A stretch of 64,000 nt of DNA from Triglochin maritima (GCA_963682175.1 OY821775.1:33726053-33790052); one strand, 5' to 3'. Counted from the first letter of the stretch, positions 45,766 through 58,874 are shown. Translations and numbers: made by a program. Notes: a model not told the origin generated them from the sequence alone.

Positions 45766-48663
45766 ATGAATGTCCTAGTATGGAATGTGCACGGTGCAAA
45801 TCTCCCCGGCCGTGCACACATGATAAGGGAACGAATAAAGGAGGCAAAAGTGGATATCGTGTGCCTCGTGGAGCACAAAGTGAAGCTTAAAAAGTTGGAT
45901 CGTTTTAGGCGCGCCATTTGGGGGCGTGAGTGGGCATCGAATAGCTTGATTGTAAATTCTGGAAGGATTCTTGTGCTATGGAATGAGCTCAATGTGGACC
46001 TCCGAGTAACCTATGAAACCACGCAATTGCTGCAACTCGAGGGAAGAGAGGCGAGAAATAGGAGAAACAATGTGATTACCGCGGTCTATGCCGAAAACAG
46101 GCATGTGCAGCGGAGGTCACTTTGGGAAGACCTTGGTTGTGCCATTCCAGCACCCTCGACGCCTTGGCTGGTTTGTGGGCAATTTAATTGTATCGGAAGA
46201 GATAGTGAAAAGAGGGAGGAACGGGTCAAAACATGGTGGCCCTGGACGAATTTAATGCTTGTGTGGATCAGCTCGAACTTGTGGAAGTCTTGTCTACCGG
46301 ATGTGAATTTACGTGGTCCAATTCTTCACATGGGGAGCCAAGTATCGAGATGCGAATTTATAGAATATTCATGTCCCATGCTTGGTTGGAGACTGTTCCT
46401 TATTTCTATTATGCCGTAGGGGATAGAGACTTGAGTGACCACTCGATGCTCACCTTGGTTACGGAAAAGGAGGGACAAAGAAAGAAGTGAATGTTTTGGT
46501 TTGTGAATTTCTGGGCTGATCATGAGATGTTCAATGATGTGGTGTAGGAGGATTGGGCCATGTGGGTGGAAGGTACCCCATGTTTAGGTTGATAGCAAAG
46601 TTACAAGTAGTGAAGGAATCGTTAAAGGGATGGAGTGAGGATACCTTTGGGCATGGGCAACAAAGAGTAGGCAAAGCTCAGCTGCAGCTTGCTGAAATCA
46701 GGAGACAAAGGGAGGATAATCCACAAGACAAGGTGCTCTTACAATGTGAGAATCAATGTAAAGAGGACCTGAACCGTTAATTGGTTCGGGAGGAGGCTTT
46801 GTTGACACAGAAGTCAAGGGTTCGATGGCTGCATGAAGGTGAGCAGAATTCCAGAATTTTCCATGCTTCCCTTAGAGTGAGGAGAGCCACTAATAATGTG
46901 AGGAGAGTGAGTGAGGAAGGGGTGGTTATTGCGGATGAAGAGGATATCTGAGAGGTCTTTCGGAGGTATTTTTCTAAATTGTTTTCTTGTGATTTTCAGG
47001 TTCAGCCCATTGATCTGACGTTATCCCTTCCTAAGGTGGGGGAGGACAAGGCGAGATTAAATATTAAACAACCAGATATGAAGGATCTAGAAGAAGTGGT
47101 GAAGCACTCAGATGTGGACAAGGCACCGGGTTCAGATGGCTTCAACGTAAAAAATTTCAAAGCCATGTAGGACTGTGTGAGGAGAGACCTTTTCAAAGTT
47201 GTCGACTCCTTCATGAGAAGTGGGAAACTACTGAAGCAAGTTAATTGCACCTCCATCACTATTATCCGGAAGAAGAAGACGCATGCCTTGGTTGATGATT
47301 ACCCACCCATTTCGCTTTGCAATATTGTGTATTGTTTCATATCAAAGATTTTGGCAAATTGATTGAAGGTACTCCATCCTAAATTGGTGGGGGAAACGCT
47401 AAGCGCATCCGTGAGTGGAAGGAGAATCAGTGACAACATCTTGCTCGCCCACGAGATATGCCCCAATATGCACTTGGGAGGAGGACGGGGAAGGATGTGT
47501 TTGAAGCTCGACCGTAGGAAAGCATATGACTCCATCTCTTGGCAATTCCTAGATGAAGTACTCAAGAGGGTGGGCCTACCCGACCATTGTTGTAAACTCA
47601 TGATGGCTTGTGTTTGAGATTCCTTTGTTGTTACGGTGAATGGTGAGAACTTTAGACCGTTTGTTGCCATGAATGGGCTGTGGCAAGGTGACCCTTTGGC
47701 TCGCTATCAGTTTGTACTTTGTATAGAGGTTTTAATTTCCATGTACAGAAAGGAGGTTGAGAGGGGCACTCTCGAACAAGAAAGTTGTGGGGAGTACAAA
47801 TCTCCCAACTCCTTTTTGCGGATGATGTGATGGTCTTTGCTGAAGATACAAGAGCAAACACAAGGGTGATAAAGCATATCCTTACTAAATTCTCAGCCAC
47901 CTCAGGGTTGCAGATAAATGTCGCAATGAGTCAAATCTTTATGGGAGGGGCAGCCACCCAGGGTACATGGATATGCTCGCATTTAGGCATGGAGGGAGCT
48001 GACTTTCCAGTTACCTATTTGGGTCTTCCACTCTTCTCCTCAAGGCTGGGGAGACATCATTGCATGGGTTTAATCAGCAAGGTCCAACAACGACTAAGCA
48101 ACTGGAAAAGAAACTTTCTATCGATGGCGGGTTGTGTGGAGTTAGTAAAGAGTGTGCTCGTGTGTATGAGTATCTATTAGACTTCAGCTTTTCTTATCCC
48201 TCGAAAAGTATTGAAGGAGGTGGAGAGCATCATGACCCACTTCATTTGGGGAGGCCCTACAAAGTGGGAGGCCATAGTGTGGAAGGACAAGTGCACACCG
48301 AAGAAGAAGGGTGGCTTGGGGCTGAGAAGACTTAAGGATTGGAATGATGCAGGGCTGATTCGTCTCCTTTGGTTGATCATTGAGGGTGGTGATTCACTTT
48401 GGCTTCGGTGTATGCAAGGAAATACTTGCGGAATCGTAACATATGGTTAGCTAGACCAACGTCTGTGTGTTCGTGAGTATGGTAGGGCATTCTATGTGTC
48501 CGAGAAGTGGCGAAGGATAAAATCCAATACCCAGTGGGAGATGGGACAGAAATTCAGCTTTTTACTGACCCATGGTCCGGGCAGCCCTTACTCTCCACAC
48601 CTGGGGTGAGCGTCTTCAGTACGACATGGGGATGCCAAGGGATACTTTGGTATCTGACGTCAA
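45766..48663 (+). pseudogene. LINE ORF2 (endonuclease and reverse transcriptase), degenerate and truncated
   Basis: Starts MNVLVWNVHGAN at 45766. The endonuclease carries CLVEHKVK and, near 46420-46450, LSDHSM; the usual GDFN is CGQFN, so a catalytic acid is lost. The linker has SRVRWLHEGEQNSRIFHAS. RT motifs: DKAPGSDGFN (near 47120), LDRRKAYDSISWQFL (near 47505), GLWQGDPLA (near 47680), and LLFADDVMVF (near 47810), the catalytic FADD. The 3' part has TDPWSGQPLLS. Stops at 47168, 47360 and 47615 and frameshifts inactivate it. It stops at the D LTR near 48664. Same lineage as the minus-strand LINE at 24744. Confidence 0.85.
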
Positions 48664-48898
48664 TCAGTTTAATAACTGCAAGTGCACGGCCGTGTTGAAG
48701 CAGTGGCAAACATGGGTCGATCCTCAAGGAGCGTGCGCAAGTTGGACTCTCGATACTCGAGTAGGAAAAGAAAAGGGGATGAAGTTGATGCTACACTACA
48801 ATGCGAAAGAAAGTGGAAAATAAGTAATAAAACTAAACCCCTCAAGAGTAGAGAAAGAATGTGAATTTGAAAATATGTAGTGTAGTGTCTGTTCAAAC

Positions 48899-49523
48899 CT
48901 CTATTTTTAAAACCAAACCGAACCGACGGTCAGACCGGGTTGTACCGTGAACCGGTAGCAGACCGGTCACTTCTGTCAAAAAACCGCCCCCCCCCCCCCC
49001 CCCTTACGAACCGGAGTAAACCAAAAAAACCGATCAAACCGATCGGTTTTTTCGGTTTGGTCGAATCGAAATGAACCATTTTTTTCAATTTAAACAAAAA
49101 TTGATTTTTATTGTTTTATTTTTGTTCAATTTTGACCCAAATTCGAGGGTTTTTTTATTTTTTACTACTCTTTCCCTAACCCCTCCCCACGCCTCCACCC
49201 CTCACCGCTCCTCCACCCCTTGCGATCATTTCATTTTTGTTTACTGGTTTTAATTAAATTATTTTACAGATGAGTAACTTTGTTGAATTGTTCATAATTT
49301 AGACACTTGTTTATTACTTATTATGTAAAAAAATAATAAGAAAATAGGTTCAATCAGTTTGACCGCCGCTACGGAGTCGGTTCGGTTCAACTCTCGGTTC
49401 ACAAAATTTTGATGTCATGGTGACGTCATCATCGGTTGGACCAGGTTGAACCATCGGTTCGACCACTTTGAACCAAACCGAGCCATTTTTGGTTCACTCT
49501 TTAGTTCAATTTTTTAAACATTG
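48899..49523. mobile_element. hAT-like MITE (625 bp) in the D LTR
   Basis: Flanked by GTTCAAAC (48891-48898) and GTTCAAAT (49524-49531), an 8-bp duplication with one change, the size expected for hAT elements. Aligning with the A LTR shows this block is extra. The ends CTCTATTTTTAAAACC and, inverted, CAATGTTTAAAAAATTG form a weak terminal inverted repeat. The interior is full of ACCGGT / GGTTCGACC / AACCGAACCG motifs and carries a 17-C run at 48987-49003. No transposase, so non-autonomous. Strand undefined. Confidence 0.62.
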
Positions 49524-50822
49524 GTTCAAATGTGCTCATCAAAACATGTCATATGTGAAATCCATAAAACTCAATTCCAGCTTTGCCTCCACATAAAAAA
49601 AGATAAGACATTATCATTAAAGTATATAAGACAATAATCGAAATGAAGCTAGTATGTTCACATTAAAAATGACTCAAATCCAACTATTCTCCACAAGAAG
49701 TAAAATTTATCACAATCATTAAAACATACAAGACATTAATTTGGATAAAACCAACATGAGCACATGCAGGCACATACCTTGTTCCCTTCTTCCACTCCAT
49801 CATTATCCTAACCTCATCATTCCCCATAAAATAGGCCGACTAATCTAAGCTTGTGCTAAGCTTCATTCAAGAGCATTAGCACATCAAAGACAAGAGTGAA
49901 GTCCCATTAGATGGTTATGGAAATCATGTAAAGCTCAAAGCATTAAGATTAACACACACTAATTCATCACATAATCAAATCACCTTCTACTCCACCCCCC
50001 AATGGGGATGGACTACTCTCTACTCATCTGTATACTAAAGAAAACATAAAAATGTAATGAACCCATAAAAGAAATGAAGAAGAAAAGATTAAAGAAACAA
50101 CAACATCAAAGAAATTGCATCAAAGTAAAAGACATGTATTTCAAGAACAAAACTCACTATTGAGTGTAATGAAAGGATTACAAGGTATGCTTCTTCTCCT
50201 CCAACTACACAAAGAATCAGCAGAATAAAACCTAAAACTAATGGACAAGCAAGAAGAAAGGGGGAGAGGAGGGATTACAATGGTATATATAGACTAATAC
50301 ATGGTTAGGATTAATCTGGGAATAATCAGACGGCTCTAAGTCACATCTGGTAGTCCAAGAATGCTCTAACCCGACATGCCGAACCACGACATAAATTTCA
50401 GCTCAATTGGGGTATTTTGATCCGCCAGTGGCAGATCCAAATCCACCACTAGCGAATCAGATGCGTCCGATTCGATTGAAATTTTGTGTCCCACTTTACT
50501 TTTTTATTTTGCACGTGGGGTGAAGTCTTGGTCTTCTGTCTAGAATCATGTTGAGTTTTATAGGTGAAATACTGTTTTGATTCAAGTCATGTGTCACCAT
50601 ATTTTGCACTTCACAATTAGGTCCATCCGGGTTTTCACTTGGGTCCTTCTTGATTTGCGATCCAATCCTTTTGCATTATAAATAGGTCTAGAATATTCCA
50701 AATCAGTCAATACTTGTTACATTTAGGTCCGTTTTGCTCCCTTCCTCTTCTTTATTACCTAACTCCTGAAACACTACAAACAACAACTCGAGTAGCACAA
50801 TATTGGGGGAAAATAAAGGATA

Positions 50823-50827
50823 TATAG
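50823..50827. repeat. Target-site copy of element C, left (TATAG)
   Basis: Compares with AATAG at 58838-58842, one mismatch. Consistent with an old 5-bp duplication. Confidence 0.65.
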
Positions 50828-52203
50828 TGATTGACATCATTTCATGCTCATATTTGCATCTTATATCAATTATCTTTCACCTAAACAATGCTATGTAACG
50901 AATTTTTTGTTTAGTTTTCAGGAATAAATAGGTTTGAAGAGATGAAGCATTAAAGGGCCCAAAAGCTGGGAAAAAGGACTCAATTGTGAGATCTAGTGAC
51001 TGAGATGCAAGGGAGAAGGACCTGAACGTAAGACTGAAGGACCAAATAGCAAAATAGAGTACTCCACACCATCATGGGGAGTATTTTAGCAATTCGATTC
51101 AGGCCAGAGCTCGAACAAGTCAAGTAACCGCATCAAAGAAAAATATTACCAGCAAGAAAAGCCCATAACAAATTCCAACCCGATCCAAAGCTTATGGACC
51201 GTCAATTGGCGGTCCAGATCACTCTAGATCCGCCCCAATTTCTCCAGCACATGTATTACTGTTTGGTTAGGCTATTTTTGGTATCTGTTTAGTCCCACAT
51301 CGGGGGATTGTCCGAGATTGCCTTTTTCTTTGGCTATAAATAGAACTCTTCACCTTCTAATGTAATCACTCCATATTTTGAGTGGCTATTCTTCCTACTA
51401 GAAGTGAGTCCTTGAAGCACACACTAAAGTAGGAGGATGCTACTTGAAATATGAGTCATTTGTTAATAAAAGTTTCTTTGTTATTAGTTTCATTTTGCTT
51501 GTTTTACTTTGTTTAATTTCATTTCATTAGTTTTAGTAGCTTAGTTAATATACTTTCCTTGCTTAGTTTAATAATTAGTATAACGTGTAGTGAGTAGTCC
51601 CATCCCCTTTGGGGGGTGGAGTAGATGTTTATACATGCATTAGAGAATGGAATGAATGCTTTATTTACAATGTGTTGATAAAACATGAATGTATGCTTGC
51701 TTGTTTAGGATAGAATGTATAACTTGATGAGTTTTGCCAAAATGATTAGACACCTCTCATGCTTGTTTAGGTTCTGAAATAAACAACTTGTACATGTAAA
51801 TGTTAATCAACTAGGTTGGTGAATGGATTGATAGGTTTTGCCATAACATTTAGACACTTCCTATGCATGATAACACTACCTTCATTTGTGCTTAAAGAAT
51901 GTGTTCAACACCCACCTCTTTGCATCTATGTACTCACTCCACCCCTGAGGGGTTTTCCATTTCTGAATTCCAGCACTCGTCTTTCGTTCTTAGTTAAGTT
52001 TTAGTTAATCGTTTGTTGCTTTCTTTCGCATTTCATACTTCGTAGTGTAGGGTAGCGTAGAGTAGCATAATCAACCGTCTTCACCATTTTTTCGCCACTT
52101 GATTTCGTGCAAACGAGAGGCTGCTCACCTACCTGAGGTCAACCCGTATTTGTCACCGCTTGAACGTGGCCGTGAACTTGCGGTTTAATTAAAACGTTCA
52201 TCA
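50828..52203 (+). repeat. Element C 5' LTR (1376 bp)
   Basis: TGATTGACATC to GTTCATCA. TATA box at 51335-51342. Only one palindrome remains (51196-51215); the second is deleted compared with the 3' LTR. Confidence 0.9.
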
Positions 52204-52209
52204 AGTTTT

Positions 52210-52227
52210 TGGCACCGTTGCCGTGGA
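52210..52227 (+). promoter_or_regulatory. Primer binding site of element C
   Basis: TGGCACCGTTGCCGTGGA, two changes from the tRNA-Asp complement seen in G. Confidence 0.8.
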
Positions 52228-53380
52228 GGTGCCAGTCTAGACTCTTGTTTGGACGATTCAGGTGGATTTAATTTTTGTCTTGTAGTTTTCTTTGTCTTAG
52301 CAGACTCAAATTGAGAAGGGGAAGCATCTGGTGAAGTTTGGAGGCGAGCTGAGAGAAGAAGACCGCCAACTGGCAGTCTGGTAATTTCTGTTCACCTCTA
52401 AAATTCTGTGGAGTTTTCTTTATCTGATATAGTGATCTGGGACTCAATTTGGCTCGTTTTGACTTATAGTTTGTTCCAAGATCAATCATCAAACCTCGTT
52501 TAAGCAACTTGGACCCTAAAACCCAAAGCAAAATATTAGGCATTCTTTTTGTTTAGGTCATGCATCTTGTATGTGACTTAGGCATACAGTTTGTCTTTCA
52601 TTTTAGCTTTATTTTCAGCTGCTGAGTGCTGGCGTGAGGTACGCACCTTTTACTCTAATTCATGCATTTCGTATGAACATGCATTAGTTAGTAGGAAGTG
52701 TATTGAAACAAGTGTGAGTTGAGTGTTTGTTTGGAGAGTTGATTGCTACACACTACTAAGAAGGGGTTGTCCCATAAAAGATAAGGTGGGGGATTTCATC
52801 ACCCTTTCCTTCGCCCCACAAACCACACTAATCAAGAGCCTAATTTTTAAAACCAAGTAGACATTGGCCCTAAGGATTTCGGGCGCATTAGGAGAGTGAT
52901 CCAGTCCCGACCGTGATGACATGATCGGCGTTGCCCACTTTGTCGATAGTAGGAGAGACGAGATCTCCGGATCTTGGCTCCCTTGCTGGGCTTTGTTGTC
53001 CTCGTCGTAGGGAGGTGAGGCGTGTTGAGGCCGTGTGACCTCGCAGTTAGGCGTCGTCTAGCTGTAAGGACCTATAGCGACCTTAGGATTGCTTGAGCCT
53101 TGTTTGCTTGTGTGCTTCTACCTATACCCATCCGCCGTAGCATAAGGACTTCTTCCCTTCTCTCCCGAGTCATTCTTTCTCTCCTGTTTTCCCCCGTCTT
53201 CTCCTCTACGCACATTCTTTGTTAAAAAAAAGGGTTTTGGTTTGTGTGTGTGCACCTTTGTGCATGCTTTTGTGGACACGAGATGAGAGGGGCCGTTTGA
53301 CGAGGAGCGTTGTCAATCTGGCTTCGGTAATAGATTTCTCGACGCCTTCCGCCTCTCGTGTCGCACACAGGCCGGGTTCA
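52228..53380 (+). other. Element C leader
   Basis: Aligns with the G leader. One palindrome, GACCGCCAACTGGCAGTC, at 52361-52378; conserved block at 52783-52803. Non-coding. Confidence 0.72.
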
Positions 53381-55920
53381 ATGGCTGCTAATTTCCGTGA
53401 GGAGGAGCAGTTGCTGGACCCACCTGTTCGACATGTTCTTTCTGTTGTCGTTCCCATACCTCTCCGTGATCGATGCTACCCGAGCCGTACTGCTCTGCCG
53501 TGATGCATCGTATTGCCAGAGGCAAATGAGAATCATTTTGAGGTTAAGCCTCAGTTTATTTCCATGCTCCCTCACTTCACTGGGAAAGGTGACCCCTATA
53601 TCTTTCTCAGGGAATTTGAGGAGGTCTGTGCTATGTTCAAGCCGAAACAACTTAGCACAGACTCCATCCATCTTAGGCTTGTCCCCTTTGCACTGAAGGA
53701 TGACGTCAACAAGTGGTTGGACAGCAACCAAGCGAATGCATTTAGGACTTGGGATGAGTTTCAATCTGCATTCCTCAAGAAATACTTTCCAAATCATCGG
53801 ACTCAAAAATTGAGGAACGAAATCAATTCGTTCTGTCAACTTGAGACCGAGACCTTTCATGCATATCTAGAGACGTTCAAGGAGCTACTATCCTCATGCC
53901 CGCACCATGGCATTGAGTTGTGGCGTCTTTGTCAGATTGTTTACGAGGGTCTTCACATCCCTTCCCGAACGCTCCTTGCGTCTATGTGTCAAGGAGAGTT
54001 CTTGGGAAAGGATGAAAGGAAGACCTTGCTGAGAAAACAATGCAATGGGAGAGCGTAAGGGAACCACATGCATCATCTAGTATTGGAGCATGGATCGCGA
54101 ATGCAAACTCGACTAGATCGGGTGCCGCATTTGCTATCGATACCACTACGGCCACCGAGGCACGCATGGTGGCTTTAATGCGCCGTATGGATTCGATTGA
54201 GCTCCAAAACCAACAATGTGCAGCTGACATGTCCATATCTGGTTGAGTTCCCTATCATTCATGTGGTAGGATAGGTCATATAGAAAACGAGTGTGCGTTC
54301 ATTCCTCCTGAGATGGAATGTGTCAACGCCATCTATGACAGAGCTAGGAATGACCCATACTCATCATCCTATAATCCTGGATGGAGGAACCACCCCAAAT
54401 TTTCATGGAACCAAAATAATGCCCCGTGTGGTCCTTCAACCTCCTCTCGACCACCTAATCAACCACACCAACCTCCCATGCATGCTCATTCATATCAGCA
54501 ACCCCAAGTTCCAAGCCCCAACCAACCAGGTTTCCCAAATTCTAACAACTTTGAAACCCAGTTTAATTCGCTTGAGAACTTGACTCGTGGACTTGAGAAC
54601 TCTGTGAAAAAATTTATGTCATCCACAAGTCAAGTTCTCACTTCAAATCAGCAGACCATCAAATTTCTAGAGCTTCAGATGTGCCAATTGGCTCAGTTTG
54701 TACATGAAAGAGAGAGAGGATTTTTCCTAGCCAGCCTGAGGCTAACCCCCGCATGTACCCTACACAAAATACAAGGACCCTGAGTGTCCTACTATTCAGT
54801 GTACGATAGGGGACACTAGTATGAGTAATGTTTGCTTGATTTAGGATCAACGGTCAACCTCCTCCCATTTTCTGTTTATCAACAGTTAAATTTGGGAGAA
54901 TTGAAACCAACTAAGATCACCCTCCAATTGGCAGATAGATCCATTCGTATTCCAAAGGGGATTATCGAGGAGGTGCTTATCAAAGTTGGAGATTTTATAT
55001 TTCCAGTCAATTTTGTTGTCCTTGATACCAATCCTGTTACAAACACTCACTCTCAAATACCTTTGATTTTGGGTAGACCATTTCTGGGAACTTCCAACGC
55101 CTTAATTAATTGTAGAAATGGTCTCATGAAGCTCTCATTTGGTAACATGAGTGCCGAGTTTCATGTGTTCAACTCTGGTAGGCAACAGGAGCCCATGGAT
55201 CAACCTTTAAATCTACATCTCATCCGCCAATTGGAGAACGCACCACAAAATCAACGAACACCCCTAACACCAATGCAACCCATTAAGAATGTTTGTGGGC
55301 CCAGCGAAAACTCATTGCCTGTCTTTGCAATGCAACAGAGTGAGCTGGCATCAAACATAAATGTCCAAAAGGAGTGTTCGTTACATGATTCAGTTGAGAT
55401 TACTAGTGAGAGTGAGACACCTCATCTTATGCCTATACCAGAAGGTGTCTCTACCTCATGTCCCATGGCCATTGAGCCATTTGAGCTTCATATTGACTCC
55501 AACAAGGACCCATCTATGACCGAGCTCATGCTTTATGATCTAAATGATGGTGGGAGGTCCTTGTTGGATTACTTAGGGAGAAACCCGATTCTTAGTGATG
55601 CAGGTCTGCTGCATCCATTGAATGAGCGTGGGGAACTCATTCCGATGCACCCACCTCTTGCTTGGAGGGTTTTGTTCGATGAGCAACTAAACCCTAGTGA
55701 GACAACACAACTTCACTCATTCATGTTGCCTACACCCAACCAATATCATGAGGGGTTCGAGCCTTTCAGCTTTGACCTTTCACCCCTCATGACACCTCAG
55801 AGTACCGGTGAAGTTTGCCCATCTCGGCAAGTCTCTGGTCGTCATGACTTGATGTTCTCATTTGATGTTCCTGGACCAAATGATTATGAGAATACCGTTG
55901 TTGCTGTATATATCATGTAA
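53381..55920 (+). pseudogene. Element C gag-protease, broken
   Basis: ATG 53381 (MAANFREEEQLLDPP). The retrotransposon gag core that G has lost is present here (DPYIFLREFEEVC, DDVNKWLD, FPNHRTQKLRNE). Lesions: stop at 53501-53503; a 20-bp deletion near 54017 that shifts frame; a damaged knuckle (first Cys lost, HSCGRIGHIENEC); a roughly 480-bp deletion at about 54757 joining the linker to the segment before the protease; and a 1-nt deletion near 54830. The protease aspartate is at 54838-54840 (LDLGSTVNLLPFSV). ILGRPFLG follows. The C-terminus holds HPPLAWRVLFDEQ and extends to a stop at 55918-55920. No RT. Confidence 0.88.
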
Positions 55921-57432
55921 AAAAGAAAAAAAAGAAAAAAGAAAAAAAGTGTGTAATAAAAGAGTCCATGAGCGAGCATTGATTGTTGTGGACCCGAACA
56001 CTTGTGTACTTGGGCCCCATTTCTTCACGTATTTGTCTCCCTTCTTCAGTATCTAACAGGTTTTGTGGGAATTCCAGTTTGTGTCCATCAACATAACCAC
56101 GAACTTCCTTTTGCGTCATTTTTCATTTTTCATGCATAAATCCATGTAGTATCTTGTTCATGCATAAATCCATGTAGTATCTTGTTCACATTCATTGAGG
56201 ACAATGCATGAAGTAGATGTGGGGGTGCTTTACGTGTGTACATAGTCGAGTCTTTTCTTTTTATTTTTGTTTTCTTTTGTGTGCATTGTTAGGGTCATGT
56301 TAGTGTGCCACATTTAATATCGATATATCTGCTTGCCATGATCCTTGGGTGACTTGTCTTCTTTTGCTTGCCTAGTGCTTTAAAGTTTTCACATTTCTTT
56401 CAAATTCTTCATGTGTTTGCGAAAGAAAATGTTTTTTTGGTTTTGCGTGTGTTTAGCATGTGCAAAACCGTTGAGAGGCAAAGTAAAAAGAAAGCTCCCA
56501 AAATTGTCTTGAACTTGATGCATTGGGATATCTAGTTTACTGGATTTAGGTCTTATAGAGTCATTAAGATGCACCCCGTTTTCCCTCGAGGGGCGTGTAA
56601 TCATATGGTTTCAGTACTCAAACATTTAAAGAAGTCCACCCTAAACATAGTGAGTCAAATAATTTGTCGTAATCAAGGGCCCTTAATCTCTTTTTGTGAA
56701 ACTTAAGTGTAGGGTTTTTTGTTCCCATGTAGATAAATAAATAAGTGGTGTTCTCTCTTCTCACACGACTCCTGTCACTCGGGAAAGTAGGTCTGAGGGG
56801 AATTTGCGCCTGGTTCTTTCGAGTCATCTGACTTGCGATGCACCGACCGAACTCCCGTTACACGGGTGGTAGGGATCGCCCTATGTGGAGATTTGGGGGA
56901 ATGTGTGCGTGATAGTGTAAGTCCTTATAGGCAATGACGCATGAAACCTGACCCTGGGAGAATCAAACACCAATCAATAAACTGCTCCAAAGAAAATGAA
57001 AAAAAAGAAAATGAAAAAAAAGTCAAATAAGAGCCAAAATAGACTTCACACATTGTATCACATTCAGAAGTTAAGGTTGCCCATGTCTTACACATAAGTC
57101 CTTAACTAAGTTTCAGGAATGGTTCATTCGGCTAGGTGTGTGGACTGATTACCCATATAGAGTTGACCCGTAGTATTACCGCGTCCCATGATCGACAAAA
57201 TAAGTCTAACGAGTCATGTAGCTAGATTGATTAATGCATCTTGTTCAGATTTTGTGGGTATATCCGCTGAAAACCCTTAGGAGACCACACTCCTCCTCCT
57301 TGGCGATAAGGAGGTTTAACGGCTTGTTGCATGTGCTAAGTGCAACCGTGATTCCTACGAAAGTGAGTTAGGATTTCTTGCTTTTCTCGTATGCTTTTTC
57401 CTTTCTTTGTTTTGCTCGGGACTAGCAAAAGT
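55921..57432 (+). other. Element C non-coding tail
   Basis: A-rich tract 55919-55949 straight after the stop, internal PPT-like tract at 56213-56231, a second A/G-rich stretch near 56990-57025, hairpins at 57326-57346 and 57410-57430. No credible ORF. A short direct duplication of CATGCATAAATCCATGTAG lies at about 56131-56180. Confidence 0.7.
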
Positions 57433-57448
57433 TAGGTGTGGGGGTATT
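57433..57448 (+). promoter_or_regulatory. Polypurine tract of element C
   Basis: TAGGTGTGGGGGTATT abutting the 3' LTR. Confidence 0.86.
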
Positions 57449-58837
57449 TGATTGACATCATTTCATGCTTATATTTGCATCTTATATCCATTATCTTTCA
57501 CCTAAACAATGCTATGTAAAGAGTTTTATGTTTAGTTTTCAGGAATAAATAGGTATGAAGACATGAAGCTGAAAAGGACCCAAAAGCTGGGAAAAAAGAC
57601 TGAATTGTGAGATCTAGGGACTGAGATGCAAGGGAGAAGGACCTTAACCGAAGGACCTAAGAGTAAAACAGAATACTCCACACCATCATGGGGAGTATTT
57701 CAGCAATTCGATTCGGGTCGGTGCTCCAACATGTCAAGTAACCGCATTAAAGACAAACAATACCAGCAAGCAAAGCCCACAACAAATTTCAACCCAATCC
57801 AAAGTTTATGGACCGCCAATTGGCGGTTTGGGACGGCTAATTTGCGGTCCAGAGCACTCTGGATCTGCCTCAATTTCTCCAGCACTTGTATTAGTGTTTG
57901 GTTGGGCTATTTTTGGTATCTGTGTAGTCCCACATCGGGGGATTGTCCATGATTGCCTTTTTCTATGGCTATAAATAGAACTCTTAACCATCTAATGTAA
58001 TCACTCCATATTTTGAGTGGCTATTCTTCCTACTAGAAGTGAGGCCTTGAAGCACACACTAAAGTAGGAGGATGCTACTTCAAATGTGAGTCATTTGTTA
58101 ATAAAAGTTTCTTTGTTATTAGTTTCATTTGGCTTGTTTTACTTTGTTTAATTTCATTTCATTAGTTTTAGTACCTTAGTTAATATGCTTTCCTTTCTTA
58201 GTTTAATAATTAGTATAATGTGTAGTGAGTAATTCCATTCCCTTTGGGGGGTGGAGTAGATGTTCATACATGCATTAGAGAATGGAATGAATGCTTTATT
58301 TACAATGTGTTGATAAAACATGAATGTATGCTTGCTCGTTTAGGATAGAATGTATAACTTGATGAGTTTTGACAAAATGATTAGACACCTCTCATGCTTG
58401 TTTAGGTTCTGAAATAAACAACTTGCATATGTAAATGTTAATCAACAAGGTTGGTGAATGGATTGACAGGTTTTGCCATAACATTTATACACTTCCTATG
58501 CATGATAACACTACCTTCATTTGTGCTTAAAGAATGTGTTCAAGACCCACCTCTTTGCATGTGTGCACTCACTCTACCCCTTAGGGGTTTTCCATTTCTG
58601 AATTCCAGCACTCATCTTTCGTTCTTAGTTAAGTTTTAGTTAATCGTTTGTTGCTTTCTTTCGCATTTCATACTTCGTAGTGTAGTGTAGCGTAGAGTAG
58701 CATAATCAACCCTCTTCTCCATTTTTCGCCACTTGATTTCGTGCAAACGAGAGGATGCTCACCTCCTTAAGGACGACCCGTATTTGCCACCGCTTCAACG
58801 CGGTCGTGCACTTGCAGTTTAATTAAAACGTTCATCA
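57449..58837 (+). repeat. Element C 3' LTR (1389 bp)
   Basis: TGATTGACATC to GTTCATCA. Two palindromes, 57811-57828 and 57832-57849 (degenerate), TATA box at 57970-57977. Confidence 0.9.
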
Positions 58838-58874
58838 AATAGCGTGATTATGATGCATGTTATGCTACTAATTA
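58838..58874 (-). repeat. Element D 3' LTR, displaced first 37 bp
   Basis: Lies between the C 3' LTR and the D PPT. The first five bases AATAG are the right target-site copy of C. The expected LTR start TG is TA here. The boundary is inferred by alignment with the A PPT-LTR junction. Confidence 0.6.

Larger units (their letters stand above)
48664..50827 (-). repeat. Element D 3' LTR, main part, with MITE inside
   Basis: The left edge carries the conserved U5 block GTGCACGGCCGTGTTGAAG seen in A. Minus-strand TATATATA at 50284-50291. The palindrome-like pair is GATCCGCCAGTGGCAGATC (50419-50437) and a degenerate partner (50441-50457). The outer end is placed near 48664 because LINE coding similarity stops there; no target-site copy can be tested. 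The start of this LTR was displaced to 58838-58874 by element C. Confidence 0.75.
50828..58837 (+). mobile_element. Element C: Athila-type gag-protease retrotransposon (8010 bp) in the D LTR
   Basis: LTRs 50828-52203 and 57449-58837, tRNA-Asp-type PBS with two changes, PPT TAGGTGTGGGGGTATT. Same subfamily as G: the two share LTR, leader, coding region and tail. The coding region is gag plus protease only, with several lesions. Insertion splits the 3' LTR of D. Confidence 0.9.
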
